The notes: a model not told the origin generated them from the letters alone. A stretch of 64,000 bases of DNA from an uncultured Flavobacteriaceae bacterium (GCA_947488345.1 CANKZQ010000006.1:168565-232564); one strand, 5' to 3'; positions 45,489 to 55,810 are shown, numbered from the stretch's first letter. Made by a program: numbers and translations.

Positions 45489-45605
45489 GACATCACATAT
45501 TTTGAAATCAAATTACTGTGTCGATTTTAATTAATCAATGATATTGGTCATGTTACACTTTATTTTAAAAATGGCATTATTGTATCAAGATAAATTACAT
45601 GCAAC

Positions 45606-47180
45606 TCATTCTTTTATCAATTTAAATGTAGTCTCATTGTTTCCTGCTTGAAGCTCGACAATATAAATACCCGAAGTTAAAAAGTTAGTATTAAAAGACA
45701 ATTCATTTTTATTACCGAAGTTCATTGTTTTAAGTTGTTGTCCGTGTATATTAAAAATACGAATGTTTGCATCATCAAATATGTTATTCATAGCTATGGT
45801 TACTTTTTCTAACGAAGGGTTTGGATACATCTTAATTTGATCTGCAAAAGAAGGATTGTCTATACTCAAAGCAATGTCAGATTCAAAAATATAGACCGAT
45901 CCTGCATCATTTAAGGTATTAGCTCCCGAAACATCATCGTCTTCTTCATACGCTCCGGCAATAATATAGTCTCCATCCATTGCCATAGAAAAGCCAAAAG
46001 AATCATCTTCAGACCTATCTGATGCCACTATTTTTTGGATTTCTTCCCAAACGTTACTACTGTTTCTTTTAAAGAGAAACCCGGCCCCTGCATTCTGTTC
46101 GATAGTATTAATATTATCCTTGCTTCCCCCAACCAATAAATAGTCTCCTTGTAAAGAAACAGAGATTCCGAAATGAGTCCCGAGTCCATCATTTTCGGTT
46201 GGAACGATTTTTTGTAAAAATTCCCATCCTCCCGAGCTATTTCTTTGATAGATATAAGCGACACCGGTAATGCTTTTTCGATACGCCCCGACAGCAAGGT
46301 AATCTCCATCAATACTCACGGCAATTCCAAAACGATCAGACGCCTCTCTATCAGGAGCTACAACCACAGCAGCTTCATTCCAGTTTCCATTAGCATCACG
46401 TTCGAAAACATAAGCTCCTCCTGCCAGTATGAGAGGATTACCTCCCGTCGCATCTGTTCGTTTCGAAAAACTTCCGACCGCAAGTTTATTTCCATCAATG
46501 GCGACCGAATATCCGAATAAAGCATTATCATCTCTGTCAGAAGCAACAATTTTCTGGGTTTCTTGCCAAACGCCTAGTTCATCTTTCTCGAAAATGAAGG
46601 CGGCACCCGAATCATCAATTTCGCTCACGCCATTAGCATCAAAATTGTTAAAAGGAACACCTATGACCGAATAATCACCATGCATAGCAACGCTCTCTCC
46701 AAAAAAGTCATTAAGGCTTCTTTCAGAGGGCGCAATTTTTTGAGACTCTATCCAGTTTCCTGCCCCGTCTCTTTCGAAAAAATAGGCCGATCCAGATTGC
46801 GTTATTGAAGGATCTCCGGGATTTCCATCACGTTCTTGCGCTGCTCCAATCAATACCGTTGATTCATAAATTGAAACTGCATTCGCAAAATAGTCGCCAT
46901 TGGTTATATCACTAGGGAACAATTTTTGAACTTCAACCCAATCCCCAGTAGCATTTTTCTCGATGATGAAGGCGCCGCCTCGATTTCCATTGGCTACTCG
47001 TTGAGAACCAACTACGGCATAGTCATTACTGATCGCAACGGTAACTCCATACTGATCTCTTGCTGCGCGATCTACGGGTACAATTTTTTCAACTTGGGTC
47101 CAAGTTTGTCCTCCGCACCATGGTAAAAAACAAATACAACAAATTGTAAAATTAAAAATGAGTTTTTTTTTAAAATTCAT
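45606..47180 (-). CDS. secreted FG-GAP repeat protein with T9SS sorting domain
   Basis: A 524-residue protein: signal peptide, seven or eight repeats of about 55 residues of the form DGDYLAVGAYR ... GAAFIFEKDELGVW (FG-GAP/beta-propeller type), then a type A T9SS C-terminal domain (IKMYPNPSLEKVTI, NIHGQQLKT, SGIYIVELQAGNNETTFKLIKE). It is presumably delivered to the cell surface and could bind a polymer or surface. Confidence 0.9.
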   Translation of the reverse strand: MNFKKKLIFNFTICCICFLPWCGGQTWTQVEKIVPVDRAARDQYGVTVAISNDYAVVGSQRVANGNRGGAFIIEKNATGDWVEVQKLFPSDITNGDYFANAVSIYESTVLIGAAQERDGNPGDPSITQSGSAYFFERDGAGNWIESQKIAPSERSLNDFFGESVAMHGDYSVIGVPFNNFDANGVSEIDDSGAAFIFEKDELGVWQETQKIVASDRDDNALFGYSVAIDGNKLAVGSFSKRTDATGGNPLILAGGAYVFERDANGNWNEAAVVVAPDREASDRFGIAVSIDGDYLAVGAYRKSITGVAYIYQRNSSGGWEFLQKIVPTENDGLGTHFGISVSLQGDYLLVGGSKDNINTIEQNAGAGFLFKRNSSNVWEEIQKIVASDRSEDDSFGFSMAMDGDYIIAGAYEEDDDVSGANTLNDAGSVYIFESDIALSIDNPSFADQIKMYPNPSLEKVTIAMNNIFDDANIRIFNIHGQQLKTMNFGNKNELSFNTNFLTSGIYIVELQAGNNETTFKLIKE

Positions 47181-47537
47181 AACAGATTTTTTTTCGTCAT
47201 TATAAAACTGAAAGAGCTGGTATTTTTTTCTTTTCCTTATAGTTTATCCTTATTATGAGAAGCGCTCTTCAGCTAATTATACATCAGATATTAGAAGGTT
47301 AAAATTAGATAACCTCATGTAGGCTAACTATGAGAATGGTTCCAAAATCTTGCTCTATAGTCCCAAATCGAAATACATCGAATGACTTTGTATATGCAGA
47401 GGTGGCTAATAGCCTATAATTGGCACATTATGAATAGCATATGGAACTAAAATGCTACAAGTAAACATTCGATCTGTGTATCTTAGCATTCAATAATACG
47501 AGTTAAAATGAGTAACTTGTTGTACTTTATATGATAG
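47181..47537. other. divergent intergenic region (357 nt)
   Basis: Region between the T9SS FG-GAP gene (minus) and the hybrid sensor gene (plus). It contains the imperfect palindrome GAGAAGCGCTCTTC near 47258 and TATCTTAG near 47480 as a weak -7 candidate for the plus side. I see no gene. Confidence 0.4.
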
Positions 47538-50282
47538 ATGAAAAGAATAATTCTCATACTAAGTGTTTTATATACGATTGCACTGTCTGGGCAATCTAAA
47601 ATTGATAGTTTAAAGGCAACATTAAACATGTCTATAAAAGATAGTTCTAAAGTTAAACTTTTGAACAAACTGGGCATCGCATATTTATATGTATCAACAG
47701 ATACTTCTTTGCTGTTTACACAGGATGCGCTCAAGATGGCCAGTGAGCATAATTTTGTTGAACAACGGGCAAAGTCATTTTCGACACTAATTTCGGCGTA
47801 TAGACTTTTAGGAGATTACCCAAAATCGATTGAAAGTGGTTTTAAAGCCTTACAGTTATATAAGCAGATAGATGACCAATTAGGTGTTGCCAAGACTTTA
47901 AATAATATGGGTAATGTATATTATCGGTTAAATGAATTAGAAACCGCGCTCACCTATTTTAATGAATGTTTAGAAATTCAGAAAAGAGAAAAGAACCTGG
48001 TAGGTGAGGCCAATGTTTATATTGGTCTCGGAATTGTCTATAAAAAGAAAAAGCAGTTTAATCTTGCCTTGGAAAATTACGTAAAAGCACTATCTGTTAG
48101 TCGTAGATTAGATCTCAAGCTCAAGACTTCAATTTGTCTTGAAAATATTGGAAATCTTTATATCCAACAAAATCAATATGATAAGGCTTTACCATACTTA
48201 ACAGAATCACTTGCTATAAGCGAAGCGTTGCAAGATAAACAAGGAATAGCATCGATTTCAAGGCATTTGGCTGACCTTTATCAGAAGAAAGGAGCATTAG
48301 AAAAATCAATTGAATATGCTAATCACAGTTTAGATTTAGCGTCTAAAAATAAACTAAAAACGGAGGCTGCCGCTGCTAGTTTCATTTTATCTGAGAGTTA
48401 TCACCAAAGAAGAGACTTTGAAAAAGCGCTTGTTTTTTTCAAGCTTCATAAGCTATACAGAGATAGTTTATACAATGAGTCGAGTTTAAAAGAAATTGGA
48501 AAAATAGAGAGTACATATGAAATACAGCAAAAAGAGCAGCAATTAAAAATTAAAGAACAGCAAATCGGATTGCTTGAAAGAGATAAACAGTTAAGCACTT
48601 TATGGAGAAATATTCTTATCGGAGGGCTTCTAATGATTTTTTTGATCAGTTTTTTTGCTTTCAAATTCTTTAAGGAAAGACATCAAAAAGATAAAATACG
48701 CATAACAGCGCAAGCTGAGTATTCTGAAGAATTAGAGTCTTTAAATGCATCAAAATCTAGATTTTTTGGCAATATTTCTCACGAATTTCGAACCCCTTTA
48801 ACACTCATAAAAGGCCCTATCGAACATTTAGAGCAAAATCCTGAGGAAAGGCTGAGTATTCATAACATAAAAATGATTCGTAGAAACATCAATAGAGTAC
48901 TAAACCTTGTCAATCAGCTTCTTGATCTATCAAAAATAGATAGAGGTCGGTTGAAACTAAATCCTACCGAAGGTGATATTTACAAATTGTTACGAGGTAT
49001 ATCTTCATCATTTAATTCACATGCAGCTCAAAGACGAATTGATTACAAATTAGAAATACCGAATACAGTTTTGTGGGCAACTTTTGATAGAGATAAGCTC
49101 GAAAAAATAGTCTATAATTTATTAAGTAATGCGTTTAAATTTAGTGACGATGATTCAGAAATTTCTTTGAAAGTTAGCCATACGAAAACCGATGTAATCA
49201 TTAATGTGTTAGATAGAGGGAAGGGCATACCCAAAGATCAATTACCATTTATTTTTGATCGCTTTTATCAAATAGATGATAGTTCAAAGCGACGGCATGA
49301 AGGTTCAGGTATTGGTCTTTCATTGTCGAAAGACTTAGTTGAGTTGATGGATGGTACCATAACGGCTTCGAGTGAAGTTGATAAAGGCTCTTTATTTACG
49401 GTACATTTACCTATTAAAGAGATAAAAACACGTGAAAACGATGTGGTAGATCAACAGGAAGTTTTTGACGCTAATAGTTCTAAAAAAGAGCTATTTGAAT
49501 TTTCTAAAACTGATAAAAGAAATTTACCTACAGTTTTAATCGTAGAAGACAATGCCGATATGCGTCACTTTATCAAAGAAAGGCTACTATCTTTTTATAG
49601 GATAAACGAAGCCTTTGATGGTGAAGAAGGCCTCCAAATGGCCACAACGAATATGCCCGATCTGGTAATTTCCGATTTAATGATGCCTGTAATGGATGGT
49701 ATTGAATTTTGTAAAGCGTTAAAAGCGAATATTCATACTTCTCACATACCCGTCATTATGTTAACCGCTAAAGCGGGAATGAAAAACAAAATTGAAGGTC
49801 TCGAAATAGGTGCCGATGATTATCTTACCAAGCCTTTTGATGTGAATGAATTGTTGGTACGTATCAAAAACCTTATCGAGCAACGTCAAAAACTGAGGGA
49901 ATTGTACTCGAATACGAGCGTTCACATAGACCCAAAAAAAATCACACTTACCTCTGTTGATCAAAGATTTTTAGAAGAGGTTTTGGCCTTGCTAGAAGAT
50001 AAATTCTCGGAAGCCGACTTTGGGGTACCCCAAATGCAGCAGCTCTTAGGAATGAGTAAAACACAATTACACAGAAAGCTAAAAGCCTTGACTAATGAGG
50101 CCCCTGGTGAATTACTTCGCAATTTTAGATTAAAAAGAGCGGCACATATGATCTTGCAAAAGTCAGATAGTGTCACCCAGATTGCCTATCAAGTTGGCTT
50201 CAATAACCCTGCTTATTTCACCAAATGTTTTAAAGAGGTATATAAAGTGACACCTTCATCATATAAGGCTCCAATCGAATAA
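47538..50282 (+). CDS. hybrid two-component system protein (TPR sensor, HK, REC, AraC)
   Basis: A 914-residue one-protein signalling system: signal peptide, TPR repeats (residues about 30-300), membrane helix near 356-378, HisKA with His415 (NISHEFRTPLTL), HATPase (RGKGIPKDQLPFIFDRFYQ and SGIGLSLSKDLVEL), receiver domain with phosphoacceptor Asp713 (ISDLMMPVMDG), and an AraC-type HTH at the C-terminus (AHMILQKSDSVTQIAYQVGF). The TPR part probably lies in the periplasm. Downstream lies a lipoprotein gene that could be a target. Confidence 0.95.
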   Translation: MKRIILILSVLYTIALSGQSKIDSLKATLNMSIKDSSKVKLLNKLGIAYLYVSTDTSLLFTQDALKMASEHNFVEQRAKSFSTLISAYRLLGDYPKSIESGFKALQLYKQIDDQLGVAKTLNNMGNVYYRLNELETALTYFNECLEIQKREKNLVGEANVYIGLGIVYKKKKQFNLALENYVKALSVSRRLDLKLKTSICLENIGNLYIQQNQYDKALPYLTESLAISEALQDKQGIASISRHLADLYQKKGALEKSIEYANHSLDLASKNKLKTEAAAASFILSESYHQRRDFEKALVFFKLHKLYRDSLYNESSLKEIGKIESTYEIQQKEQQLKIKEQQIGLLERDKQLSTLWRNILIGGLLMIFLISFFAFKFFKERHQKDKIRITAQAEYSEELESLNASKSRFFGNISHEFRTPLTLIKGPIEHLEQNPEERLSIHNIKMIRRNINRVLNLVNQLLDLSKIDRGRLKLNPTEGDIYKLLRGISSSFNSHAAQRRIDYKLEIPNTVLWATFDRDKLEKIVYNLLSNAFKFSDDDSEISLKVSHTKTDVIINVLDRGKGIPKDQLPFIFDRFYQIDDSSKRRHEGSGIGLSLSKDLVELMDGTITASSEVDKGSLFTVHLPIKEIKTRENDVVDQQEVFDANSSKKELFEFSKTDKRNLPTVLIVEDNADMRHFIKERLLSFYRINEAFDGEEGLQMATTNMPDLVISDLMMPVMDGIEFCKALKANIHTSHIPVIMLTAKAGMKNKIEGLEIGADDYLTKPFDVNELLVRIKNLIEQRQKLRELYSNTSVHIDPKKITLTSVDQRFLEEVLALLEDKFSEADFGVPQMQQLLGMSKTQLHRKLKALTNEAPGELLRNFRLKRAAHMILQKSDSVTQIAYQVGFNNPAYFTKCFKEVYKVTPSSYKAPIE

Positions 50283-50442
50283 TACAACTCCCATTAATTG
50301 CCGTTAGCTCTTTTTCTTGTTTTTGAAACTATTTTGCTAGAATCTGGAACCCAGTTAATGGCGTGACTTATACTTCTCGAATACCTTTGGGTCATAGTTT
50401 ACGATAGAATTCAACAACGATTATTTCACTAACTTAAATTAA

Positions 50443-50892
50443 ATGATTATGAAAAAGCTAAAAGAATATTCAGTTTTTAAATTACAAGATAATATTGGTC
50501 GATTTATTGCCTTGAACCTCATTTTGGTTATGATCTTAGGCTGTGGAAGCAGTGACGGCGGTACTGATGATAATCCTGCACGACCTTTGGGTGAAATTGA
50601 TGCTGAGCTTGTTGGGACATGGGTTGGGAGTGTTGATGGTAGCTTTGGAAGTGCCGATATGACCATGACCTTAAATAGTAATGGTAGTTTGTCTGCTGAA
50701 GGGTCTACCGAACTGTATTGTCCGATAAGTGGAGAATGGGGCGTAAACAACGCTACTTTTAGAGTCGAAGGAAACGATAGTTGCGATGGTACTTCGGTTA
50801 GTTTTTTAGCAACACGTTCTACAACCAGTCTCAGTGGTAGTTGGAATGGTTCAAGTGGTAATAGTGGTACCTTTATGGTTACAAAACAGTAA
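50443..50892 (+). CDS. small lipoprotein
   Basis: A 149-residue protein with a signal sequence and lipobox MILGC. The mature part is Gly/Ser-rich and beta-like (GTWVGSVDGSFGSADMTMTLNSNGSL, TTSLSGSWNGSSGNSGTF). Lies 160 nt downstream of the hybrid sensor gene in the same direction and may be controlled by it. Not a known family. Confidence 0.75.
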   Translation: MIMKKLKEYSVFKLQDNIGRFIALNLILVMILGCGSSDGGTDDNPARPLGEIDAELVGTWVGSVDGSFGSADMTMTLNSNGSLSAEGSTELYCPISGEWGVNNATFRVEGNDSCDGTSVSFLATRSTTSLSGSWNGSSGNSGTFMVTKQ

Positions 50893-51064
50893 AATTATGG
50901 ATATGGCAAGCCTTGACTATTTCTATTAAATAGAAGAAGGTTATTCACTACACTCATGATCTTCGAATATGTATGTCGCACATTAAAACATGTGCTCCAA
51001 TTTTAATAAAACCACCTGTTTTCTAAAGAAAATAAATTTATTAGAGAACAATACGTTTTAATTT

Positions 51065-51077
51065 GTCGGGATGAGAG
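51065..51077. repeat. left attachment site (att repeat)
   Basis: GTCGGGATGAGAG, identical to 62624-62636 at the tRNA-Pro 3' end. Bases after the core (ACCGAAC) still resemble the tRNA sequence (GATTCGAAC). Confidence 0.8.
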
Positions 51078-51346
51078 ACCGAACTGTTATATTTTAAAAT
51101 ACTGTTATTCAGCATTTTAAGATGTTTTAATTATATGTGTTCACCGAATAGTACACCAATGGTAAAAAGAACTATTTAGAAACAAATAATATGTGTCTTT
51201 AATAATGTAAATGTACAATTTAAATTAAATAGAATGAATTTGTTTTTATAATCGCTACTATTTTTGATACCAATGTTATATGAATATTTGCACCTGAACA
51301 ATTATTTTACAAATATTTTAATTTTTAGTTGGTTATTTTAATTAGT

Positions 51347-51382
51347 GTCCGTAAATTCGTCCGTGTCCGTAAAAACGTCCGT
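51347..51382 (+). repeat. tandem 18-bp GTCCGT repeats before the methyltransferase
   Basis: Two tandem 18-bp units, GTCCGTAAATTCGTCCGT and GTCCGTAAAAACGTCCGT, giving four GTCCGT at 51347, 51359, 51365 and 51377. They end 9 nt before the ATG. Candidate sites for the Arm domain encoded next. Confidence 0.65.
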
Positions 51383-51391
51383 AATATAATC

Positions 51392-53605
51392 ATGGCTACA
51401 ATAAATTTCTATCTCGATAAATCTGACAAAAAAGGATTTGCTCCAATACATTTAAGAATTAACTGTAATTCTGAACAAGTAAAGCTTTCAACAGGCGAAA
51501 AAGTTAAGCTAGAAGATTTTGATAAAGAAACTCAACTTGTTAAAGATAAAGCTGAAAGATTTACTGAGATTAATCATTATTTGGGTTATTTAAAAGATAG
51601 AGCAGATGAATTATTCAATAATTCATATAAAAAGAGCTATACGAACAAAGAGATAAAGTCAAAACTTACAGATTTTGTTAATGCTTATAAAGAAGATCAT
51701 AATGTCAATATAGTTAGAGAACAAGTATCTTTATATGGCGAACCATTTACTTTTGTGGATTTATTTGCAGGAGCTGGTGGGTTTAGTGAAGGTTTTATTC
51801 AAGCAGAACATAATAACAAATTCTTTGACTTTCTTGTTGCTAATGACATTAATGAAAATTCCGAATTAACTCACGTTGTCAGATATAATCATCAATTAGG
51901 CTTGGATGCTGACTTCTTGTGCCAAGATATTACAGAGCCTGATTTTTTGGATAATCTAATATCTAAAACAAAAAACAAAAAAGTAGACGTTGTCTGTGGT
52001 GGTCCGCCTTGTCAGAGTTTTAGTTTGGCGGGAAAAAGAAAGAAGTTTGATAAAAAAGATGATTTGTTCTCTCATTATCTAGAAGTAATTAAGGTCCTCC
52101 AGCCAAAGTATTTTATAATGGAGAATGTAAAAGGGATCTTAACAAAAGAAAAAGGAAAAATTAAAGAACTAATTCTAAAAGAAATCAATTCTATAGTAGA
52201 TATTAAGGAAATACCGAAATTAACATCCTTCATTAAATCTTTAAAGAAATCTAACATAGCGAATGATTTCATTTTGGATTGTTTGGTGAAAAGAATTGAA
52301 ATTGAGCAATACACCGATTCAAAGGTTGAAGAATCCAAAGAAACCTATATAAAGATTATTGATTCTAAATTCAGAAAGTTAACACCCGAAATTGTAGACT
52401 ATAAAACGAGTAAGACAGACGAAAGAATTAGTACAATCAGGCATGGATTTAATTTGCTTGTTAGAAATAAAGAATGGGAGAAATTAAAACGAGATATTAT
52501 CCGTGAGAAAGACTTTTGTAATATTGACAATGACTATTTTATAGATTCATTTACTCAATTTCTCACTGATATAGACTCAAATGAAGTTATCAATAAGATT
52601 GAAGAAGCATTTACTCGATTAAATGTTGCGAAAGATTTTAAAAAACCTTGTAGCGATATTGTTCAGGCTTTAAAAATTTATATGTTGAATATTGATGATT
52701 GTGTTACAATGATTAGTGATTATTGTAATTTAAAACAAAGAGAAGAATTGGATATTATTATAAATGATATAAAGCTTTATAGAATTAAAGCGCCTTTTGT
52801 TGCCAATTCTTCTAATTATGGAGTCCCTCAAAACCGAGAACGTGTCTTATTTATAGGATGTAGAAAAGATCAAAACTTCATATCTGAAATACCCGCTACT
52901 GTCACAGAAGAAGAAAAGGTTTCTGTTTTTGAAGCATTATATGATTTAGATTTTATTGGAAATAATGAGGAGGTTCATCATTATCAATCAGTTGATATTT
53001 CCAAACAATATAACGGGACAGCCAAAAAAATGAAAAGTCTTCTTAAAAATCGTTCAATTGATGGAAAACCATTGAAAACAAAAGGGAAAACTTTTGCTGA
53101 ATGGAGTAAAAAAGGAAGATTAAATGGCAGGTTTACAAAAGTAAAAAAGCCATTTTATGTAAAGAGTACTAACGCTTTAAACAATGGAGAAAAAGTATTT
53201 GATATACTACATAATCACAAAACAAGTAATCAAGGAGAAGATGTAATTAAACGACTTGATATTATCTTAAAAGAAGGTGACTATAAAAATGCACAAGCTG
53301 AATTAAATAAATGCGGGTTGTCTTCTAAAAAAAGAAATTATAATGTGCTAAAGCCAGAGAGCCAAAGCCCAACAGTTATGACAATTCCGGACGATTATAT
53401 ACACTATAATTCTCCAAGAGCATTAACAGTAAGGGAAATGGCTAGATTACAATCGTTTGATGATTCATTTGTTTTTCAGGGGAAACGTTCAACCGGTGGA
53501 AATAATAGGAAAACAGAATTACCTCAATATACTTTAGTTGGGAATGCCGTTCCTCCACTTTTGGCTAGAGCAGTTGCAAACGAAATCTTGAAAAATATTA
53601 AATGA
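51392..53605 (+). CDS. cytosine-5 DNA methyltransferase with N-terminal integrase-type Arm domain
   Basis: A 737-residue protein. Residues about 1-100 (INFYLDKSDKKGFAPIHLRI, STGEKVKLEDFDKETQ) match the Arm DNA-binding domain of Bacteroidota tyrosine recombinases. The remainder is a C5-methyltransferase: motif I FVDLFAGAGGFSEGF (near 123), PCQ nucleophile Cys207, ENV at 244-246, QNRERV from 480, and the closing LVGNAVPPLLARAVANEI. About 190 residues extra lie between ENV and QNRERV. ATG 51392 is preferred to an upstream TTG because the Arm domain starts there and repeats lie in front. The stop overlaps the endonuclease start by 4 nt. Confidence 0.9.
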   Translation: MATINFYLDKSDKKGFAPIHLRINCNSEQVKLSTGEKVKLEDFDKETQLVKDKAERFTEINHYLGYLKDRADELFNNSYKKSYTNKEIKSKLTDFVNAYKEDHNVNIVREQVSLYGEPFTFVDLFAGAGGFSEGFIQAEHNNKFFDFLVANDINENSELTHVVRYNHQLGLDADFLCQDITEPDFLDNLISKTKNKKVDVVCGGPPCQSFSLAGKRKKFDKKDDLFSHYLEVIKVLQPKYFIMENVKGILTKEKGKIKELILKEINSIVDIKEIPKLTSFIKSLKKSNIANDFILDCLVKRIEIEQYTDSKVEESKETYIKIIDSKFRKLTPEIVDYKTSKTDERISTIRHGFNLLVRNKEWEKLKRDIIREKDFCNIDNDYFIDSFTQFLTDIDSNEVINKIEEAFTRLNVAKDFKKPCSDIVQALKIYMLNIDDCVTMISDYCNLKQREELDIIINDIKLYRIKAPFVANSSNYGVPQNRERVLFIGCRKDQNFISEIPATVTEEEKVSVFEALYDLDFIGNNEEVHHYQSVDISKQYNGTAKKMKSLLKNRSIDGKPLKTKGKTFAEWSKKGRLNGRFTKVKKPFYVKSTNALNNGEKVFDILHNHKTSNQGEDVIKRLDIILKEGDYKNAQAELNKCGLSSKKRNYNVLKPESQSPTVMTIPDDYIHYNSPRALTVREMARLQSFDDSFVFQGKRSTGGNNRKTELPQYTLVGNAVPPLLARAVANEILKNIK

Positions 53606-54780
53606 GATTACTAACTAATCCAGAAGAAGAAAAACTTAAAGCTTTAACTGAAAATTCAATCTCTTTAACCTTAATTGAACCTACTAAAAATGGACTTAAA
53701 AAGTCTATTATGGATGCAACTGGAACAGTTAGAAATTATTTAAGGAAGAATAATATTCACGATTATAACTTACAAGCACAAGGGCCAGAAAATAAAATAA
53801 TAATAGATGCTCTTATTTATGAAACTGATAAAGTTAATAAATCAAGAACTTCATTATATAGACCAAAAACGAAAACAGGAGATCCAAGAATATGGTTTAG
53901 TGGATTAACTAAATATTCTAATCCCAATGATATTTTAGCTATAATTGCTTTTGAAGGTAAATTGCACGTTCTAAATTTAACGCAGTTGCCAATAGAACAA
54001 TTAATAGAATCTGCTATTATTAACCCAATAAAGGAATTAATTGAAGAAATTAATTTTATTGAAAATGCAGTTTCAAAAGAATTGTTAAATATGTTAACCA
54101 ATCTTGCTAAAGGTGGTCCAATATTATCAATGGTAAATGCAGATACTTCTGTTGGAAGAACATTAGAAACTGCATTAGGGATTAATATTAATTCTTCTAA
54201 GCTTCCTGACTATAAAGGAATAGAATTAAAATCATTCAGAGCCAATAAAGGCAATAGGAAAAATTTATTCGCACAAGTGCCAAATTGGAAATTAAGCAAA
54301 TTTAAAAGATCTGCAGAAATATTAGATGCTTTTGGTTATTGGAGAGAAGAAGATTTTAAATTATACTGTACTGTTTCTGCAATAACAACTAATTCACAAG
54401 GCTTAACTTTAAAAGTTGATCCAGACATAAATCAACTTATTGAAAACTCCAATCAAAAAGGAATAGGGGACTTTGTCGTTTGGACTTTGGAAAAATTACA
54501 TTCTAGATTACTTGAAAAGCATAAAGAAACATTCTGGGTAGCTGCTGATGCAATTTACGATGATGGAAAAGAATATTTTCAATACAAACTGGTTGAACAT
54601 ACAAGGAAACCAATTGTTTCTCAGTTTGATATTTTATTAGAACAAGGTGTTATTACTTTAGACCATTTAATTAAAAGAAATTCTAAAGGTAAAGTTGTTG
54701 AGAAGGGTCCATTATTTAAAATTAAACCTAATAGCTTAGATCTATTATTCCCACCAAGTAATATTTATTCTCTAATATAA
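53602..54780 (+). CDS. MvaI/BcnI family restriction endonuclease
   Basis: A 392-residue protein. DTSVGRTLETALGI followed by the active-site region D203-x4-E208-x-K210 in PDYKGIELKSF and NLFAQVPNW match the MvaI/BcnI-type PD-(D/E)XK nucleases. MvaI has the same D-x4-E-x-K spacing and cuts CCWGG, BcnI cuts CCSGG; the specificity here cannot be read. Paired with the preceding C5-methyltransferase by ATGA overlap, it forms a type II restriction-modification module. It is longer than MvaI because of an N-terminal region of about 170 residues. Confidence 0.88.
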   Translation: MRLLTNPEEEKLKALTENSISLTLIEPTKNGLKKSIMDATGTVRNYLRKNNIHDYNLQAQGPENKIIIDALIYETDKVNKSRTSLYRPKTKTGDPRIWFSGLTKYSNPNDILAIIAFEGKLHVLNLTQLPIEQLIESAIINPIKELIEEINFIENAVSKELLNMLTNLAKGGPILSMVNADTSVGRTLETALGININSSKLPDYKGIELKSFRANKGNRKNLFAQVPNWKLSKFKRSAEILDAFGYWREEDFKLYCTVSAITTNSQGLTLKVDPDINQLIENSNQKGIGDFVVWTLEKLHSRLLEKHKETFWVAADAIYDDGKEYFQYKLVEHTRKPIVSQFDILLEQGVITLDHLIKRNSKGKVVEKGPLFKIKPNSLDLLFPPSNIYSLI

Positions 54781-54808
54781 ATTTATATATTGGTATAAAT
54801 TATTATTT

Positions 54809-55810
54809 ATGCCTAATAGTCGAGAGAATGCGATTAGATTTTTAGAAACTCAATGGTCTTCCATAAATGCCAATAAGGTAATAGGTATTCAAGCGGAAGT
54901 ACGATTCGAAAATCATTTAAATACTCCAGCATTAAGAAGCCTTTACCAATTTATTATTCCGGGTGGATGGATTATTTCTCCTGGTAATATCAATTTAACG
55001 AATTTACCAACAAAAAATAGAATTGCTGTATTACCAATACCAAAAGCATTTACTTGGTCTGGAGTTATAAATCCCCCATCATTTTCTGGACAAGTATTAG
55101 CTCATTCTTATTTTCAACAGGCAGGTATTAAAGTGTATTTTGCTGAATGTAGTACAATTCTGAATGCCGCTAACGAGGGCAATTTCGCCATCCCTACGAG
55201 AGGAAGTTATTTACGAAGTTATGATATAAATTTTGAAAAAGTCGGAGCTCATGGTTTAATTCCAGTAAGTCATGCGACTGTAATGAGTAATTTCTCTCCG
55301 AGAATGGGGGCTAGGGGAATGAGGGCATATGCTATGCAGAGGATAGATAGAGCGCTTCCTATTTGGAATGATAACCATATAGTAACAGATTTGTTTTGGA
55401 AAGATTACGTAAGATATTATTTACAAAGACGTTATGTCGTTTCTAATAATGATTTGGACTTTTTTATAGTTAGTAACTCTGGTAAATCTTATCCAGTAGA
55501 ATTTAAAAGTAAAACAGCTGCGAATGACACGCAAATTGGAGACTGGTTTGGTATTGATGTTGGTCCTTTTGCTAAACTTTCCTATTTCATTTCTTTAAGT
55601 AATAATATGGATGCGATTTATGTTGTAGAGGAAGTTGATGCTTATAGAAATACTGTTGACTGGTGGGCAATTAAATTTTCTGACCTATTAAAAGGTTGTA
55701 GTTGGGTACAGCAAGGTGGAGGAGCTGGAATGGGTGGAGGAAGAAGTGCTACTTTGAAAGTGCCTAAAGCAATTTTCATGAGGTTAAATGCATTTCTGTC
55801 TACGATTTAA
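54809..55810 (+). CDS. putative PD-(D/E)XK nuclease, unknown family
   Basis: A 333-residue protein without signal peptide. A plausible PD-(D/E)XK active site is D217-x13-E231-F-K233 in NDLDFFIVSNSGKSYPVEFKSK. The N-terminal part (FLETQWSSINANKVIGIQAEVRFE) holds another acidic residue upstream. It is 28 nt downstream of the MvaI-type gene, same orientation, and probably belongs to the module. It might be a second endonuclease, a nicking enzyme or an accessory protein. Confidence 0.6.
   Translation: MPNSRENAIRFLETQWSSINANKVIGIQAEVRFENHLNTPALRSLYQFIIPGGWIISPGNINLTNLPTKNRIAVLPIPKAFTWSGVINPPSFSGQVLAHSYFQQAGIKVYFAECSTILNAANEGNFAIPTRGSYLRSYDINFEKVGAHGLIPVSHATVMSNFSPRMGARGMRAYAMQRIDRALPIWNDNHIVTDLFWKDYVRYYLQRRYVVSNNDLDFFIVSNSGKSYPVEFKSKTAANDTQIGDWFGIDVGPFAKLSYFISLSNNMDAIYVVEEVDAYRNTVDWWAIKFSDLLKGCSWVQQGGGAGMGGGRSATLKVPKAIFMRLNAFLSTI

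Noticed and set aside
51329..51391. TTG start 21 codons upstream for the methyltransferase
   Set aside because: It would translate the GTCCGT repeats; the Arm domain begins at ATG 51392.
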